Below are positions 26,478 through 38,279 of a DNA stretch of 64,000 nucleotides, piece by piece (position 1 is the first letter of the stretch; each line of letters opens with the position of its first letter). The position numbers were made by a program, and so were the translations under genes. The DNA is taken from positions 111,728 through 175,727 of the forward strand of contig NZ_JXUW01000004.1 of NCBI RefSeq assembly GCF_000949255.1, given 5' to 3'. Below the pieces are notes generated by a model. It was not told the DNA's origin. It did not search any database and saw nothing but the letters and a program-made list of their open reading frames with translations. The DNA comes from Ferrimicrobium acidiphilum DSM 19497 (lineage in GTDB: Bacteria > Actinomycetota > Acidimicrobiia > Acidimicrobiales > Acidimicrobiaceae).

Positions 26478-27802
26478 AGGTCATCGTTGCCGGAGGTGGC
26501 ATCAGTGGGCTCGCTAGCTCATGGGAGCTAATGAGGCTCGGACATGAGGTTACAATGCTAGAGCAGGACGACCGACTAGGTGGGAAACTACAGACAATGA
26601 TGGTCGACTCGATACGAGTAGAGTTGGGGCCGGACTCCTATCTGCGCAGGAACCCTAGTGCGAACGAACTCCTCAATCATCTTGAACTTGACGAGATATC
26701 ACCTGCGGCCGGGAAAGCCCTTCTCTATACGTCGACTGGCCGCCAACCTATTCCAGCTGGGCTTAATCTCGGGGCACCAACGCAAGTTCATCAAGCCCTC
26801 ACAAATCACCTGGTGCCGCTCCCTGCCCGTGTCAGAGCAGCCGCCGGGGTACTTCGCTCTCGCTGGCATACGGGCGAGGAGGGCGACGATCTCGGAGCTA
26901 TCGTCAGCAACCGTTTTGGGCGCCGCTGGTCTGACGCCAATGTCGAACCCCTCGTCGGTGGTATAAATGCCAATACTATTTACGGGCTCAGTGCCCGTAC
27001 CAGTGCGCCCGCGATTCTTGCCGGCAAATTACCTGCATCTCCCGGGGGGAGTATGGGGCCCGCCTTTGGTACTCCTTCGACCGGGCTGTCCGCCCTCGTC
27101 GCACACCTTCGTCGCGAATTAGAGGCTGGCGGATGTCGGATAGTCACCTCCGCGCCGGTACAGTCCGTAGAACGAAGCTCTCCATCCAACGTCACAGTGG
27201 CCACCTCGACGGAGACCTACAGTGGCCAGCGCCTTCTCATCGCCCTACCCTCCTTCAAGAGCGCCTCGCTGCTTGGACCGATTTTTCAAGAGGGGCTAGA
27301 CCTTCTTCGCTCCATCCACTATTCATCAGTTTCAATGCTCATCGCATACTCGAGCGAACCTCTGCCTCCACAGCTCGCCGAAATCAGCGGCGTACTCGTA
27401 GCCAGAGACCTAGGTCTGATGACCACCGCAGTGTCTATAGCATCCAACAAGTGGCCAGATTGGACCGGCCGGGTTGGGACGCTAGTGCGAGTGTCGACTG
27501 GCTCACTCTACGATCGTCGCCACCTACGGATGAATGATGATGAACTTAGGGAGACGCTATCGCTGGAGACGAGTCAAATTCTTGGCCATCAATTCAACTG
27601 GGCGTGGAATCGCATAGTACGCTGGGATCGTTCATTCCCCCATTTTCGTCCGTATCACGAAAGGCTCATTGCCCAGTTGGATGCTCGCCTTTTCGACCGA
27701 TTCCACGGCGATATAGCGCTGACGGGCTCCTACGTAAGTGGATCAGGCATACCAACCTGCATCGCCACGGCTAGGTCACGCTCGCGCCAGCTCGTATCTT
27801 GA
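26474..27802 (+). CDS. hemY: Coproporphyrinogen III / protoporphyrinogen oxidase
   Basis: FAD-dependent oxidase of the HemG/HemY (CgoX) family, 442 residues. The N-terminal dinucleotide-binding motif is VAGGGISGLASSWEL, followed by GGKLQT. The C-terminal FAD contact reads TGSYVSGSGIPTCI. With ChdC encoded at 36 kb the organism most likely uses the coproheme-dependent route, in which this enzyme makes coproporphyrin III; that pathway assignment is inference. The GTG start overlaps the hemE stop. Confidence 0.92.
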   Translation: MKVIVAGGGISGLASSWELMRLGHEVTMLEQDDRLGGKLQTMMVDSIRVELGPDSYLRRNPSANELLNHLELDEISPAAGKALLYTSTGRQPIPAGLNLGAPTQVHQALTNHLVPLPARVRAAAGVLRSRWHTGEEGDDLGAIVSNRFGRRWSDANVEPLVGGINANTIYGLSARTSAPAILAGKLPASPGGSMGPAFGTPSTGLSALVAHLRRELEAGGCRIVTSAPVQSVERSSPSNVTVATSTETYSGQRLLIALPSFKSASLLGPIFQEGLDLLRSIHYSSVSMLIAYSSEPLPPQLAEISGVLVARDLGLMTTAVSIASNKWPDWTGRVGTLVRVSTGSLYDRRHLRMNDDELRETLSLETSQILGHQFNWAWNRIVRWDRSFPHFRPYHERLIAQLDARLFDRFHGDIALTGSYVSGSGIPTCIATARSRSRQLVS

Positions 27803-27830
27803 GCCTCGCATACGTGGCGACCGCAACCGC

Positions 27831-27860
27831 TAAAAACGTTGGAATAGATGCCATTCCAAC
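27831..27860 (-). terminator. Rho-independent terminator of cobT-gtrA
   Basis: GTTGGAAT (27838-27845) and ATTCCAAC (27853-27860) form a perfect 8-bp stem with a 7-nt loop. Read on the minus strand, the stem is followed by GTTTTTAG, a short U-run. It lies 19 bp past the cobT stop. On the plus strand no T-run follows, so it serves mainly the minus-strand genes. Confidence 0.65.
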
Positions 27861-27878
27861 CCTAGGTCGCACACACAG

Positions 27879-28931
27879 CTAGCTCTTCTCGGTCACTCCG
27901 GCTGAATCAAAGGTAGCCATCTCAGCGAGTACTCTTGCTGCAGCACGCACCATGGGAACCGCGAGCGTTGCACCCGTGCCTTCACCCAAGCGAAGACCCA
28001 AGTCAACCAGCGGTTCTAGGCCAAGATGTGCTAACCCGATGCTTGCTCCTGGTTCGACCGACCGATGTCCAGCAATGAGATAGCCGACTACAGCCTCGCT
28101 CTCCAAAGACGCCATCAGTGCAGATGCTATAGCGATCACTCCGTCAAGGATCACTGGCGTATTTGCCTCAGCCGCCCCAAGGATTAAACCGGTCAAAAAC
28201 GCATGCTCGAATCCACCCATACGCGACAACAACTCCGTGGCCCCTGATCGATCGCCTCGATACGAAGAGACGACATGTTCTATAACCGCCGTCTTCTTTG
28301 CGAGCGTTCTATCGTCAATTCCAGTGCCTCTGCCGGTCACTCTAGAGGCGCTCGCTCCCGTGACTGTAGCGATCAACGCAGCTGACGGGGTGGTATTGCC
28401 AATACCCATATCACCAGTAAGAAACAGATCCACTCCCAGAGACGCTTGCTCCGAGGCAAAGCGCCTGCCTTCGCCAATGAGTGCGTTAGCTACAGCCTCC
28501 GACATTGCAGGTTCAACGTAGATATTTCCGGTTACCTCTGCACGCTTAACGGTATGAAGCATCGGTGTAGCTTCAAACACCGCCCGCACCCCACAGTCGA
28601 CAACTACAACTTGAGCTCCAACTTCGTCAGCAAGCACATTGATTGCTGCTCCGCCAGCGAGAAAGTTAGCTATCATCTGCGCGGTAACCTCTTGCGGCCA
28701 GGGAGACACCCCTTCTGCCAACACACCATGATCTCCAGCTGCGACTACCACCATCGGTCGCCTAGGAACCGGCGGAGGACAAGATCGATAGATGCCTGCC
28801 AGCTGGACACCAAGCTCTTCAAGTCGACCAAGTGAACCAGCAGGTTTGGTCAAATATCCCTGCAAAAGCAGGGCAGCCTGCATCGAGGTTGCGTCGAGAG
28901 CGCTCGTTCCAATCAACTTCTCGTCACTCAT
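27879..28931 (-). CDS. cobT: Nicotinate-nucleotide--dimethylbenzimidazole phosphoribosyltransferase
   Basis: Activates dimethylbenzimidazole to alpha-ribazole phosphate, the lower ligand of cobalamin. The N-terminal TKPAGSLGRLE, AAGDHGV and the catalytic glutamate region LRLGEGTGA are visible in a 350-residue protein of normal size. Its start overlaps the gtrA stop (ATGA). The partner activity BluB, which makes dimethylbenzimidazole, is encoded at 57.6 kb in this window. No riboswitch was recognised upstream. Confidence 0.95.
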   Translation of the reverse strand: MSDEKLIGTSALDATSMQAALLLQGYLTKPAGSLGRLEELGVQLAGIYRSCPPPVPRRPMVVVAAGDHGVLAEGVSPWPQEVTAQMIANFLAGGAAINVLADEVGAQVVVVDCGVRAVFEATPMLHTVKRAEVTGNIYVEPAMSEAVANALIGEGRRFASEQASLGVDLFLTGDMGIGNTTPSAALIATVTGASASRVTGRGTGIDDRTLAKKTAVIEHVVSSYRGDRSGATELLSRMGGFEHAFLTGLILGAAEANTPVILDGVIAIASALMASLESEAVVGYLIAGHRSVEPGASIGLAHLGLEPLVDLGLRLGEGTGATLAVPMVRAAARVLAEMATFDSAGVTEKS

Positions 28932-29410
28932 GCCTGTCCTACCTCGCTCGTGCTCTTGGATCGGAAAAGCCAGGTGTTGAAGACGAAAAACTTACCCACC
29001 CATACAACACCGAAAGCCACCATAGAAGCAAAGTTTACAAAAAGAGCATCAGTGATGTGAGAGAATCCATGGGAATGCGCAAAAGATTGGGCAAAACCGA
29101 CGGTGACCAGAGAGAGGGCCAGCCCAATAAACGCAAGTGACCAGAACGGTACAACTTCACGCAGAAAATGCGATCTGCCCGACTTACCCCATGCCCAGTT
29201 TCGGTTTAGGTAGTACGAAGGTACAGCAGCCACTCCAGTCGCGACTACGTTAGAAACCTCAGCCGAAAAAAGCCGAAAAACTCCGAAAACCAGAAAAAGA
29301 ACCGCCTCAGTCACTACGACTGATATCACGGAACTTAATGCGTATTTGATAGCCGTAGCGCCAATTTTGGCCACCAACCACCCATAGACTGTGCGATAAA
29401 AGGACTGCAC
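28928..29410 (-). CDS. GtrA-family membrane protein
   Basis: A 160-residue protein with four transmembrane segments (about 22-42, 48-68, 88-108 and 125-145). The GtrA motif YYLNRNWAWG follows the second helix. GtrA-like proteins are proposed to flip or position polyprenyl-linked sugars across the membrane. It precedes cobT with a 4-nt overlap, though no functional link is evident. The gene is divergent from tesB. Confidence 0.82.
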   Translation of the reverse strand: MQSFYRTVYGWLVAKIGATAIKYALSSVISVVVTEAVLFLVFGVFRLFSAEVSNVVATGVAAVPSYYLNRNWAWGKSGRSHFLREVVPFWSLAFIGLALSLVTVGFAQSFAHSHGFSHITDALFVNFASMVAFGVVWVGKFFVFNTWLFRSKSTSEVGQA

Positions 29411-29479
29411 GCGCCCAGCCTAGTCGTTTTGCAACGAATGATATCCGCCGCCTACTCAGGCTGCGGAGATAGGAGAACG

Positions 29480-30331
29480 ATGTCTAAAGCTCTTGACGAT
29501 CTCATTGCCCTTCTCGATCTTGAATCGATCGAGGTCAATATCTTTCGAGGACAAAGCCCACGCGAAGATCGTCAGCGCGTCTTCGGCGGTCAAGTCGCTG
29601 GACAAGCTCTCGTTGCGGCAGGACGCACAGTGTCGGCTGACAGGGCCGTCCACAGCCTCCATGCCTACTTCATCCGGCCTGGAGACCCCAGTATTCCACT
29701 GCTCTATGAAGTTGAGCGAATCAGAGACGGTAAGAGCTTCAGCACTCGCAGGGTCTTAGCAATCCAACACGGAAAGCCAATCTTTAATCTTTCGGCATCT
29801 TTTCAGGTCGATGAGGAGGGGCTCGAGCACCAACTCGAAGCACCCGAGGTCCCAGACCCACTCAGCCTCCCCGACTTTGAAGAGACCATGGCTCCCTGGG
29901 CTGACTCGATGGGGGATTGGTACTATCGCCCAAGACCGTTTGAGATTCGCTACGTCTTACCTCCGACGATGGCAAAACTAAAGCAACCGCGAGAACCCAA
30001 GCAGATGATTTGGCTACGCGCAGACGGCGAGCTACCCGATCAGCCGCTGCTACATGCCTGCCTCTTCGCCTACGCCTCGGACATGACACTGCTCGACAGC
30101 ACGCTGCTCCCCCATCAGCTCTCATGGATGGACCGCAGAATATTTGCAGCTAGCCTCGACCATGCCATGTGGTTCCATCGAAACGCAAGAGCCGACGACT
30201 GGTTCCTCTACGACATGGTCAGTCCAACCACTCAACACTCTCGTGGCCTAGCTCAGGGAAAGATGTACGACCAATCTGGCAGACTCCTGCTTTCGGTTGC
30301 CCAGGAAGGTCTCATACGAGTCCGAGACTGA
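29480..30331 (+). CDS. tesB: Acyl-CoA thioesterase II
   Basis: A double-hotdog acyl-CoA thioesterase of 283 residues that hydrolyses medium- and long-chain acyl-CoA. The N-terminal QRVFGGQVAGQALVAA and HSLHAYFIRPGDP, and the C-terminal WFHRNARADDWFLYDM and SRGLAQGKMYDQSG, match TesB. ATG at 29480 has AGGAGAACG immediately upstream; an in-frame upstream extension lacks such a site. Confidence 0.93.
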   Translation: MSKALDDLIALLDLESIEVNIFRGQSPREDRQRVFGGQVAGQALVAAGRTVSADRAVHSLHAYFIRPGDPSIPLLYEVERIRDGKSFSTRRVLAIQHGKPIFNLSASFQVDEEGLEHQLEAPEVPDPLSLPDFEETMAPWADSMGDWYYRPRPFEIRYVLPPTMAKLKQPREPKQMIWLRADGELPDQPLLHACLFAYASDMTLLDSTLLPHQLSWMDRRIFAASLDHAMWFHRNARADDWFLYDMVSPTTQHSRGLAQGKMYDQSGRLLLSVAQEGLIRVRD

Positions 30332-30402
30332 GCGGTCTGCCACTCATACTCTGCGCTGAATGACAGACCGAGCGGAGCGACAGACCGAAAGCCACGGACC
30401 TA

Positions 30403-31671
<1,269 letters not shown>

Positions 31672-31706
31672 TTTTACTCTTTCCACCTCTTCTTGTCTCG
31701 TGGCAC

Positions 31707-32162
31707 TTAACTCGCCTCTACTACAAAACGGTACACACTTGTGTCGCGAACTACAAACCCGACCGACTCATACAACCGATGAGCGGCGACTCTACCCGAT
31801 CGCGAGGTAAGGTCGACAGTTGTTACACCTAGCTCGCGAGCCAACAGTATGGCTCTCTGGGTTAGCAAGCGACCAAGCCCAGCGCCTCGTAGCTCAGCGT
31901 CAACCACGACATCTTCGATCCACGCTCGCTGCCCTGTCAAAATCGGAAACACCGCCAAGGTCAGCATGCCCCCTATACGATCATCACTATCTTGGGCGAC
32001 GAAAAGATGGGATGAGGGGGCGGTTATCATCTCCTCTAGCCTCTCAAGGGTGACCGGAGACGCTCGATCAGAGAGCTGTGGCAACAGCTGATTTATGGCC
32101 AATACAAGCTCAGGCGTAGACCTCGCCGGCTGTTCAATTCGCCACTCATTGCTGGTTGTCAT
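31707..32162 (-). CDS. GNAT-family N-acetyltransferase
   Basis: A 151-residue GCN5-related acetyltransferase. The acetyl-CoA binding motif is RGAGLGRLLTQRAI, followed by TSRSGRVAAHRLYESVGF. ATG at 32162 has GGAAGGAG 6 nt upstream. It sits 35 bp upstream of gltA on the same strand and could be cotranscribed with it. The acceptor substrate cannot be told from sequence. Confidence 0.85.
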   Translation of the reverse strand: MTTSNEWRIEQPARSTPELVLAINQLLPQLSDRASPVTLERLEEMITAPSSHLFVAQDSDDRIGGMLTLAVFPILTGQRAWIEDVVVDAELRGAGLGRLLTQRAILLARELGVTTVDLTSRSGRVAAHRLYESVGFVVRDTSVYRFVVEAS

Positions 32163-32206
32163 CAAAACTCCTTCCGTTCTCACCTTTGGCCACTAGCATA
32201 GATACG

Positions 32207-33061
32207 ATGAGAGATATCGTCTGGCACAGGCGGGTAGGCCAACGCCGTAAACCCGCGACGCTCATCGCAGCCCTTTCAGGGTGGACTGATGCGGGCGATG
32301 CAGCGACTATCGCCTACAATCAGGTCGCTTCGGCCCTTGCGCTCGCTGATCTTGCCTACCTTGATCCCGAGAACTTCTATGATTTCTCGATGGTTCGGCC
32401 GATGGTGACTATAGATCACCACGGAATCTCAGAGTTGCGTTGGAGTACTCTCGTGATCGGCGAGGCAACGATCAAACGGTATGGACCGGTCTTCTTTTTG
32501 TTCGGCCCAGAGCCACAGTTCCGTTGGAAGACTGCATCTGCAGAGCTGCTTTCGGTTGCCAACATGCTTGCCGTGGATAGGGTGATTACGCTCGGGTCGT
32601 TACTCGCACCCGCACCCCACACCAAACCTCCACGGCTCTTTGGTTACGCGAGCACTCCCGCCGTCGGCGAGCTTCTCCGGCTCGACAGTCCTCGCTACGA
32701 GGGTCCCACTGGTTTTCTAAGCGTCCTGCAGTCTGCTGCAGCGACCTTTGGGACAGAGGTTGTCTCGCTCTGGGTTGAGGTACCACACTATCTAAGTCAA
32801 TTTCCCGCCCAACGATCGGCGCTCGCACTCTTGCGTCAGCTTGAGATCCTCCTCGGCATGGAGGAGGATTTTCGCGAGCTTCGAGAAGAACTCGGCGATA
32901 CCGATCAAGAGGTGAAGGACTTCGTATCACGCGATCCCGACCTAATCGCCTACATCTCATCACTCGAGTCGAACTATGAGCAAGAGCTCGACGTCCGATC
33001 TTCGATTGACACGATCGCGATTGAAGCTGAACGATTTTTGAGAAGACAGCAAGGAGAATAG
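32207..33061 (+). CDS. PAC2-family protein
   Basis: A protein of about 284 residues of the PAC2 (proteasome assembly chaperone-like) family, widespread in actinobacteria with unknown role. Features include ALSGWTDAGDAA near the N-terminus, ITLGSLLAPAPHTKPPRLFGYAS in the centre and VEVPHYLSQFPAQRSALALL. ATG at 32207 begins MRDIVWHRR and lacks an obvious ribosome site, so a leaderless message is possible. It is divergent from the acetyltransferase gene and convergent with the Nudix gene. Confidence 0.82.
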   Translation: MRDIVWHRRVGQRRKPATLIAALSGWTDAGDAATIAYNQVASALALADLAYLDPENFYDFSMVRPMVTIDHHGISELRWSTLVIGEATIKRYGPVFFLFGPEPQFRWKTASAELLSVANMLAVDRVITLGSLLAPAPHTKPPRLFGYASTPAVGELLRLDSPRYEGPTGFLSVLQSAAATFGTEVVSLWVEVPHYLSQFPAQRSALALLRQLEILLGMEEDFRELREELGDTDQEVKDFVSRDPDLIAYISSLESNYEQELDVRSSIDTIAIEAERFLRRQQGE

Positions 33062-33072
33062 CGAATTAGTCG

Positions 33073-33813
33073 CTACACCCTATCCGGCCTAACTGGGTCG
33101 AAATAGGTCCTCGGTGGTTCCGACCGATCCCTGATCCAAGCGAGCCACGGTGCTGCGAACAGCGTTCTAAGGTTGGCCGGTAGGTCATCGATCTCGAACC
33201 AAGCAACACCGGAGGTCTCAAGTGGGTGCGGAGTGAGTTCGCCGTCATCAGCTCGGCAGAGAAAAATAGAGCTATACATGGCGACCTGAGTGAAGCCGAG
33301 TCGCATGCCATCGAGTACAGCGAGGAGATGTGTTGGTGTACAGTGAACGCCCGTCTCCTCTTGCACCTCCTTCACCACGACCTCGGCGGGAGAGTAACCG
33401 ACATCGGCCCATCCGGTAGGATAAAGCCATACTCCACTGTCTGCTCGTCGAATAAGGAGAACCCTTCGAGATGCATCTAGTACGATGGCACCGACAGCAG
33501 TTTTGGGAGTCACATAGCCGGGTATGCCTCGAGGCCCCTCAGCAAACACCGAGGTATCGACCCCACGATCCCGCGCCCCAGCCGCCTCCTGCATCCGAGC
33601 TACAACCTTCAGAATTTCCTCGTAGCGCTCTCGTTCGTAGAGCGAATCGCTAAATGCGAGACCCGTTCGCGCGACTGCGGTCAACGAGAGAATCCACGCC
33701 GGTAGGTCGTCAATCACCCCCGATGCAGAGGCATTTACGGGATCGAAATCGTCCTGGTTGTCTCCGATATCTTGCCCTGGTCCAGCCACTTGATTCGTTC
33801 CTTCGCTCATCAT
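33073..33813 (-). CDS. NUDIX hydrolase with N-terminal helical domain
   Basis: A 246-residue protein. Residues 35-95 resemble the helical N-terminal domain found in some NUDIX proteins. The Nudix box is around GWADVGYSPAEVVVKEVQEE. It departs from consensus at the first glutamate (Tyr) and at the arginine (Lys) but keeps the metal-binding VKEVQEETG. That variant occurs in this subgroup and need not mean loss of activity. The substrate is unknown; nucleotide sugars or ADP-ribose compounds are possible. Confidence 0.85.
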   Translation of the reverse strand: MMSEGTNQVAGPGQDIGDNQDDFDPVNASASGVIDDLPAWILSLTAVARTGLAFSDSLYERERYEEILKVVARMQEAAGARDRGVDTSVFAEGPRGIPGYVTPKTAVGAIVLDASRRVLLIRRADSGVWLYPTGWADVGYSPAEVVVKEVQEETGVHCTPTHLLAVLDGMRLGFTQVAMYSSIFLCRADDGELTPHPLETSGVAWFEIDDLPANLRTLFAAPWLAWIRDRSEPPRTYFDPVRPDRV

Positions 33814-33836
33814 AAGCCTAGGACTGCTACTCTACA

Positions 33837-34028
33837 GTGGTGGCCATTCAAGAGACCTGCAAACATTATGTCCTCCAAACCCTCCCATCTGGGGAGCGTC
33901 TCCAGAAGTGTCGGCTGAAAGCCAACCTCGACCTTCCGTTTGCCTGCCCGCCTGACTGCCTTTTCTACGAAGCTCGCACAAGGGTAACCAAGATCGGTTG
34001 GGAGATCCCAAAACGCAAAGATGACTAG
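33837..34028 (+). CDS. Small four-cysteine protein, unknown function
   Basis: A 63-residue protein starting GTG at 33837. Four cysteines are spaced C8, C25, C37 and C41, with PFACPPDCLFYEARTR forming the tightest part; this could bind a metal or an iron-sulfur cluster. I do not recognise a named family. The start codon lies 23 bp from the divergent Nudix gene with no ribosome site, so the message may be leaderless. It converges with the next gene and overlaps its stop by 4 bp. Confidence 0.6.
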   Translation: MVAIQETCKHYVLQTLPSGERLQKCRLKANLDLPFACPPDCLFYEARTRVTKIGWEIPKRKDD

Positions 34029-34447
34029 CTAGTGGTTGGTTCCTGGGTCAAGACACGCATCCTGCGAGCCTTGGCTACACCCCAGGCAAGATGCGTTGGG
34101 CCAAGATCGGTGTCGATATCGACAGCGCTAGCTGGTAACAAACCTCGTCGCTGGAGCGTAGCTGTGCTGTCAGCACAATCGTGTTGCGACAACTCTTCTA
34201 TAACTAAACGGCGAATAAGTCCCACTGGTGGCTCCTGTTGAGCCTCTGCAGGGCGGCTCAACAGGGTGCTAAGCTCGGCCTCAACCCTGTTCTGTAGCTG
34301 TTGGAGCCAATCGAGATCCACCTCTCCTTCTCGAACGAGTTCGGCCTCCAAACGAGCAAAATACGACGGTATCGCCGCCAGAAGGCCTGCAAGAAAAGCC
34401 GCTGAAATAGCATTGAACTCCTCCTGAGTTACCTCTTCGCTCAGCAT
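34025..34447 (-). CDS. Hypothetical protein linked to larE and NIL gene
   Basis: About 140 residues, mostly helical by eye, with no motif I recognise. The middle LQQLQNRVEAELSTLLSRPAEA could be a short coiled coil. The C-terminal half has a single CADSTATLQRRG stretch and ends RRMRVLTQEPTTS. ATG at 34447 follows GAGGGGG, and an overlapping GTG at 34450 shares the stop of the NIL gene. The tight coupling makes co-function with the NIL protein and LarE likely. Confidence 0.65.
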   Translation of the reverse strand: MLSEEVTQEEFNAISAAFLAGLLAAIPSYFARLEAELVREGEVDLDWLQQLQNRVEAELSTLLSRPAEAQQEPPVGLIRRLVIEELSQHDCADSTATLQRRGLLPASAVDIDTDLGPTHLAWGVAKARRMRVLTQEPTTS

Positions 34448-34686
34448 CACAAAGCCCCCTCGCCTCTCTCCATCGTCTCGACTTCAACTCCAATCGCTCT
34501 CAACCAGTCTGTGGCATCGACAACTGAACTCTCATCACCTTCCAAAGTGCAGATGATCCAACCAAGATCATCCTCAACATTAGCTCGGTTGATATTAGCC
34601 ATCACACCAAACCTTTTCACCAGTTCGGCAAGGACCGGCTCGCCAATCAACGCCCCCTCATACCAAAGTTTGACGATCACCTTCAT
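34447..34686 (-). CDS. Stand-alone NIL-domain protein
   Basis: A 79-residue protein matching the NIL domain, otherwise found at the C-terminus of methionine ABC ATPases (MetN) and in some ferredoxins. The frame reads MKVIVKLWYEGALIGEPVLA, then RFGVMANINRANVED and LGWIICTLEGDESSV. ATG at 34686 has GGGAGG about 10 nt upstream, inside the end of larE. It overlaps both neighbours, so the three genes are translated as a unit. A small-ligand (sulfur amino acid) sensing role is inference from the domain's other contexts. Confidence 0.78.
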   Translation of the reverse strand: MKVIVKLWYEGALIGEPVLAELVKRFGVMANINRANVEDDLGWIICTLEGDESSVVDATDWLRAIGVEVETMERGEGAL

Positions 34687-35515
34687 CGCTGCTCTTCCTC
34701 CCAAGAACCCGATTCATGGAACCGCTCCGGAATCCCCCAAGATCGAGCGTACTATAGAGAAAGCCAAGCCGCTCGGCCTCAGAGACAATTCGCTCTCGGT
34801 TAGCCAACGCAACTTGAAAATCTTCAGGGGGTAGTTCGATCCTAGCGATATCTCCATGATGGCGGACTCTCACCTCCTGGTGACCCATGCGGTGGAGAAA
34901 CGACTCAAGACGCTCCACAGCGCTTAATCGTTGGATGGTGACTGGCACTCCATATGGAATCCGCGAAGCTAGACAGGCGGAAGCCGGCTTCTCCGCAACA
35001 ACCTCCAGCCCTAGCGCATGCGCTATCGAGCGAACCATCGCTTTGCCTACACCGCAAAGTACAAACGGTGAGGCCACGTGATAGTCTTTGGCCGCCTGGA
35101 TCCCAGGGCGAAAATCGCCCAGATCGTCTACATTAGTTCCGACTACGACAGTGGCGTTTCGTTCACGTGCAACCGGGGCAAGCCTCTCGAAAAGGTGACT
35201 CTTGCAGACATAGCAACGATTTGGTGCATTTCTTACATAGTCTGGATCGTCGATCTCATCTGTGAGAACCTCGAGATAGTTAAGCGAATATTGCCCAGCA
35301 AACCCACGAACACCCTCAAGCGCTTCGTAGGACAGCGATGGAGACACTGCAGTAACTGCAAGAGAGTCGTCCCCGAGAATCTGGTGGCCAAGAGCAGCCA
35401 AGACCGTAGAATCAACTCCACCTGAGAGTGCTACTACGACACGTCCAACCTCTTTAAACCAGGATCCTAGCTCACCTATTTTGGCATCAACCAAGGATGT
35501 ACTCACGCCCTCCAC
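34658..35515 (-). CDS. larE: LarE-type ATP-dependent sacrificial sulfur transferase
   Basis: PP-loop ATP pyrophosphatase, 285 residues. SGGVDST is at 31-37. The cysteine that donates its sulfur in LarE (PASACLASRIPYG) is conserved at Cys181. Cys101 and Cys104 sit in NRCYVCKSHLFE. In the known pathway LarB, LarC and LarE build the nickel-pincer nucleotide cofactor of lactate racemase. LarB and LarC are not in this window. Gene order is chdC, larE, NIL, unknown, all minus strand. The start at 35515 has GGTGG upstream. Confidence 0.85.
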   Translation of the reverse strand: MEGVSTSLVDAKIGELGSWFKEVGRVVVALSGGVDSTVLAALGHQILGDDSLAVTAVSPSLSYEALEGVRGFAGQYSLNYLEVLTDEIDDPDYVRNAPNRCYVCKSHLFERLAPVARERNATVVVGTNVDDLGDFRPGIQAAKDYHVASPFVLCGVGKAMVRSIAHALGLEVVAEKPASACLASRIPYGVPVTIQRLSAVERLESFLHRMGHQEVRVRHHGDIARIELPPEDFQVALANRERIVSEAERLGFLYSTLDLGGFRSGSMNRVLGRKSSDEGDRQTLV

Positions 35516-35574
35516 CTCTTTTTTATCCTCTCGATCGAGTACATACGGCCACCATCAGAAAGTTGTTGTTCGAA

Positions 35575-36324
35575 TCACCCACCAGCTACGAGTGAACCAA
35601 AAACCAGCTCCGGCTCCTGGATAATTCCAACGTAGAACGGTCCAAATTCCGCATAGGTCGCAGAAGCCTCGTCATAGCGCATGGTGTAGACAACGTCCTT
35701 CAGATCATCAGGATGACGAGCAAACAGAGTAACTCCCCACTCCCAATCGCTCACACCGGTAGCTCCCGTCACCAGCTGGGTAACTCGCCCGGCGAACTTA
35801 CGCCCCGACACGCCATGTTCTCCCATGAGTCGTTCACGCTCTTCAAAATCGAGCGAGTACCAATTTTGTGCCACCGCACGGCGTTTGGCCATTGGGTAGA
35901 AGCACCAGGCATCTTTACCCTTCGGCGGCAGCTTGGGATACAGCCGTGGTCGTTTTCGCTCTTCGGTGATATTCCTTGCGTACTCCGAGACTTCGGTAAT
36001 CGAGAAGAATGAATCGGTGAAGAGCAATCCTGAGCGTCGCAACTCCAGCTGTAGACGTCGCAAGAGGAGGAGATCACGATCGAGAGCCATAACGGCGACC
36101 TCGCAGCGATGGCCGAGTCCCGCGACAGTAAGCACCTGGGTGCCACGCTCGACCGCCTGTTTTACCCGTGCCGTCGCTAGCTCGGGATCGAAATCCCTGG
36201 TCGCCTCTCCAAATAGATGCAGGACATTAAGACCCTCCACAACCTGAGAACTCGGGGTCTCCGACTCAGCGGTGTCGACCGCCTCGACTTTGGACGTGAC
36301 CGTCATCTCTTCTTCACTCTGCAT
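35575..36324 (-). CDS. chdC: Coproheme decarboxylase (HemQ/ChdC)
   Basis: Chlorite-dismutase-like enzyme that oxidatively decarboxylates coproheme to heme b, the last step of the coproporphyrin-dependent heme route of Gram-positive bacteria. Recognisable stretches are AWCFYPMAKRRAVAQNWYSL, ERERLMGEHGVSGRKFAG, VSDWEWGVTLFARHPDDLK and VYTMRYDEASATYAEFGPFY. The N-terminal 30 residues are low complexity. ATG at 36324 is preferred, with GAGGAG about 11 nt upstream. The role agrees with hemE-hemY at 25-28 kb. Confidence 0.93.
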   Translation of the reverse strand: MQSEEEMTVTSKVEAVDTAESETPSSQVVEGLNVLHLFGEATRDFDPELATARVKQAVERGTQVLTVAGLGHRCEVAVMALDRDLLLLRRLQLELRRSGLLFTDSFFSITEVSEYARNITEERKRPRLYPKLPPKGKDAWCFYPMAKRRAVAQNWYSLDFEERERLMGEHGVSGRKFAGRVTQLVTGATGVSDWEWGVTLFARHPDDLKDVVYTMRYDEASATYAEFGPFYVGIIQEPELVFGSLVAGG

Positions 36325-36519
36325 ACTTACCACTACTCCTCATTAGAACAACCGCGAATAGCTTGGTTGCCGAACCAGAACATCAAGCCTCGATCTCTCT
36401 ACTTTAGAAACTATGACTGCAGTAACGTCAATCACGACTGTGTCAAGGTCAATGCTTTACCGTTCGATTATGACCCGGTTGGCTGGTCAAGTTGATATAA
36501 ACCAAGCACCATCAGCCAA

Positions 36520-36555
36520 AACGTATAATGGGCGGCACTTACTCGTACCGCCCAT
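36520..36555 (-). terminator. Terminator of groEL
   Basis: ATGGGCGG (36528-36535) and CCGCCCAT (36548-36555) form a perfect 8-bp stem that extends by three pairs around loop GAGTAA (minus-strand reading). It is followed on the minus strand by ATTATACGTTTT. It starts 22 bp after the groEL stop. The U-run is interrupted, so strength is uncertain. Confidence 0.6.
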
Positions 36556-36577
36556 CAGTGTCAGAAGGTTTCCCTAC

Positions 36578-38279
<1,702 letters not shown>

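Noticed and set aside
28932..29479. Possible cobalamin riboswitch for cobT
   Set aside because: The gtrA gene fills the upstream region and the divergent gap is too short; no B12-box-like sequence was seen.
30332..30402. CGGTCTG/CAGACCG repeat between tesB and gltA as a bidirectional terminator
   Set aside because: The loop is long (about 25 nt) and no T-run follows on either strand.
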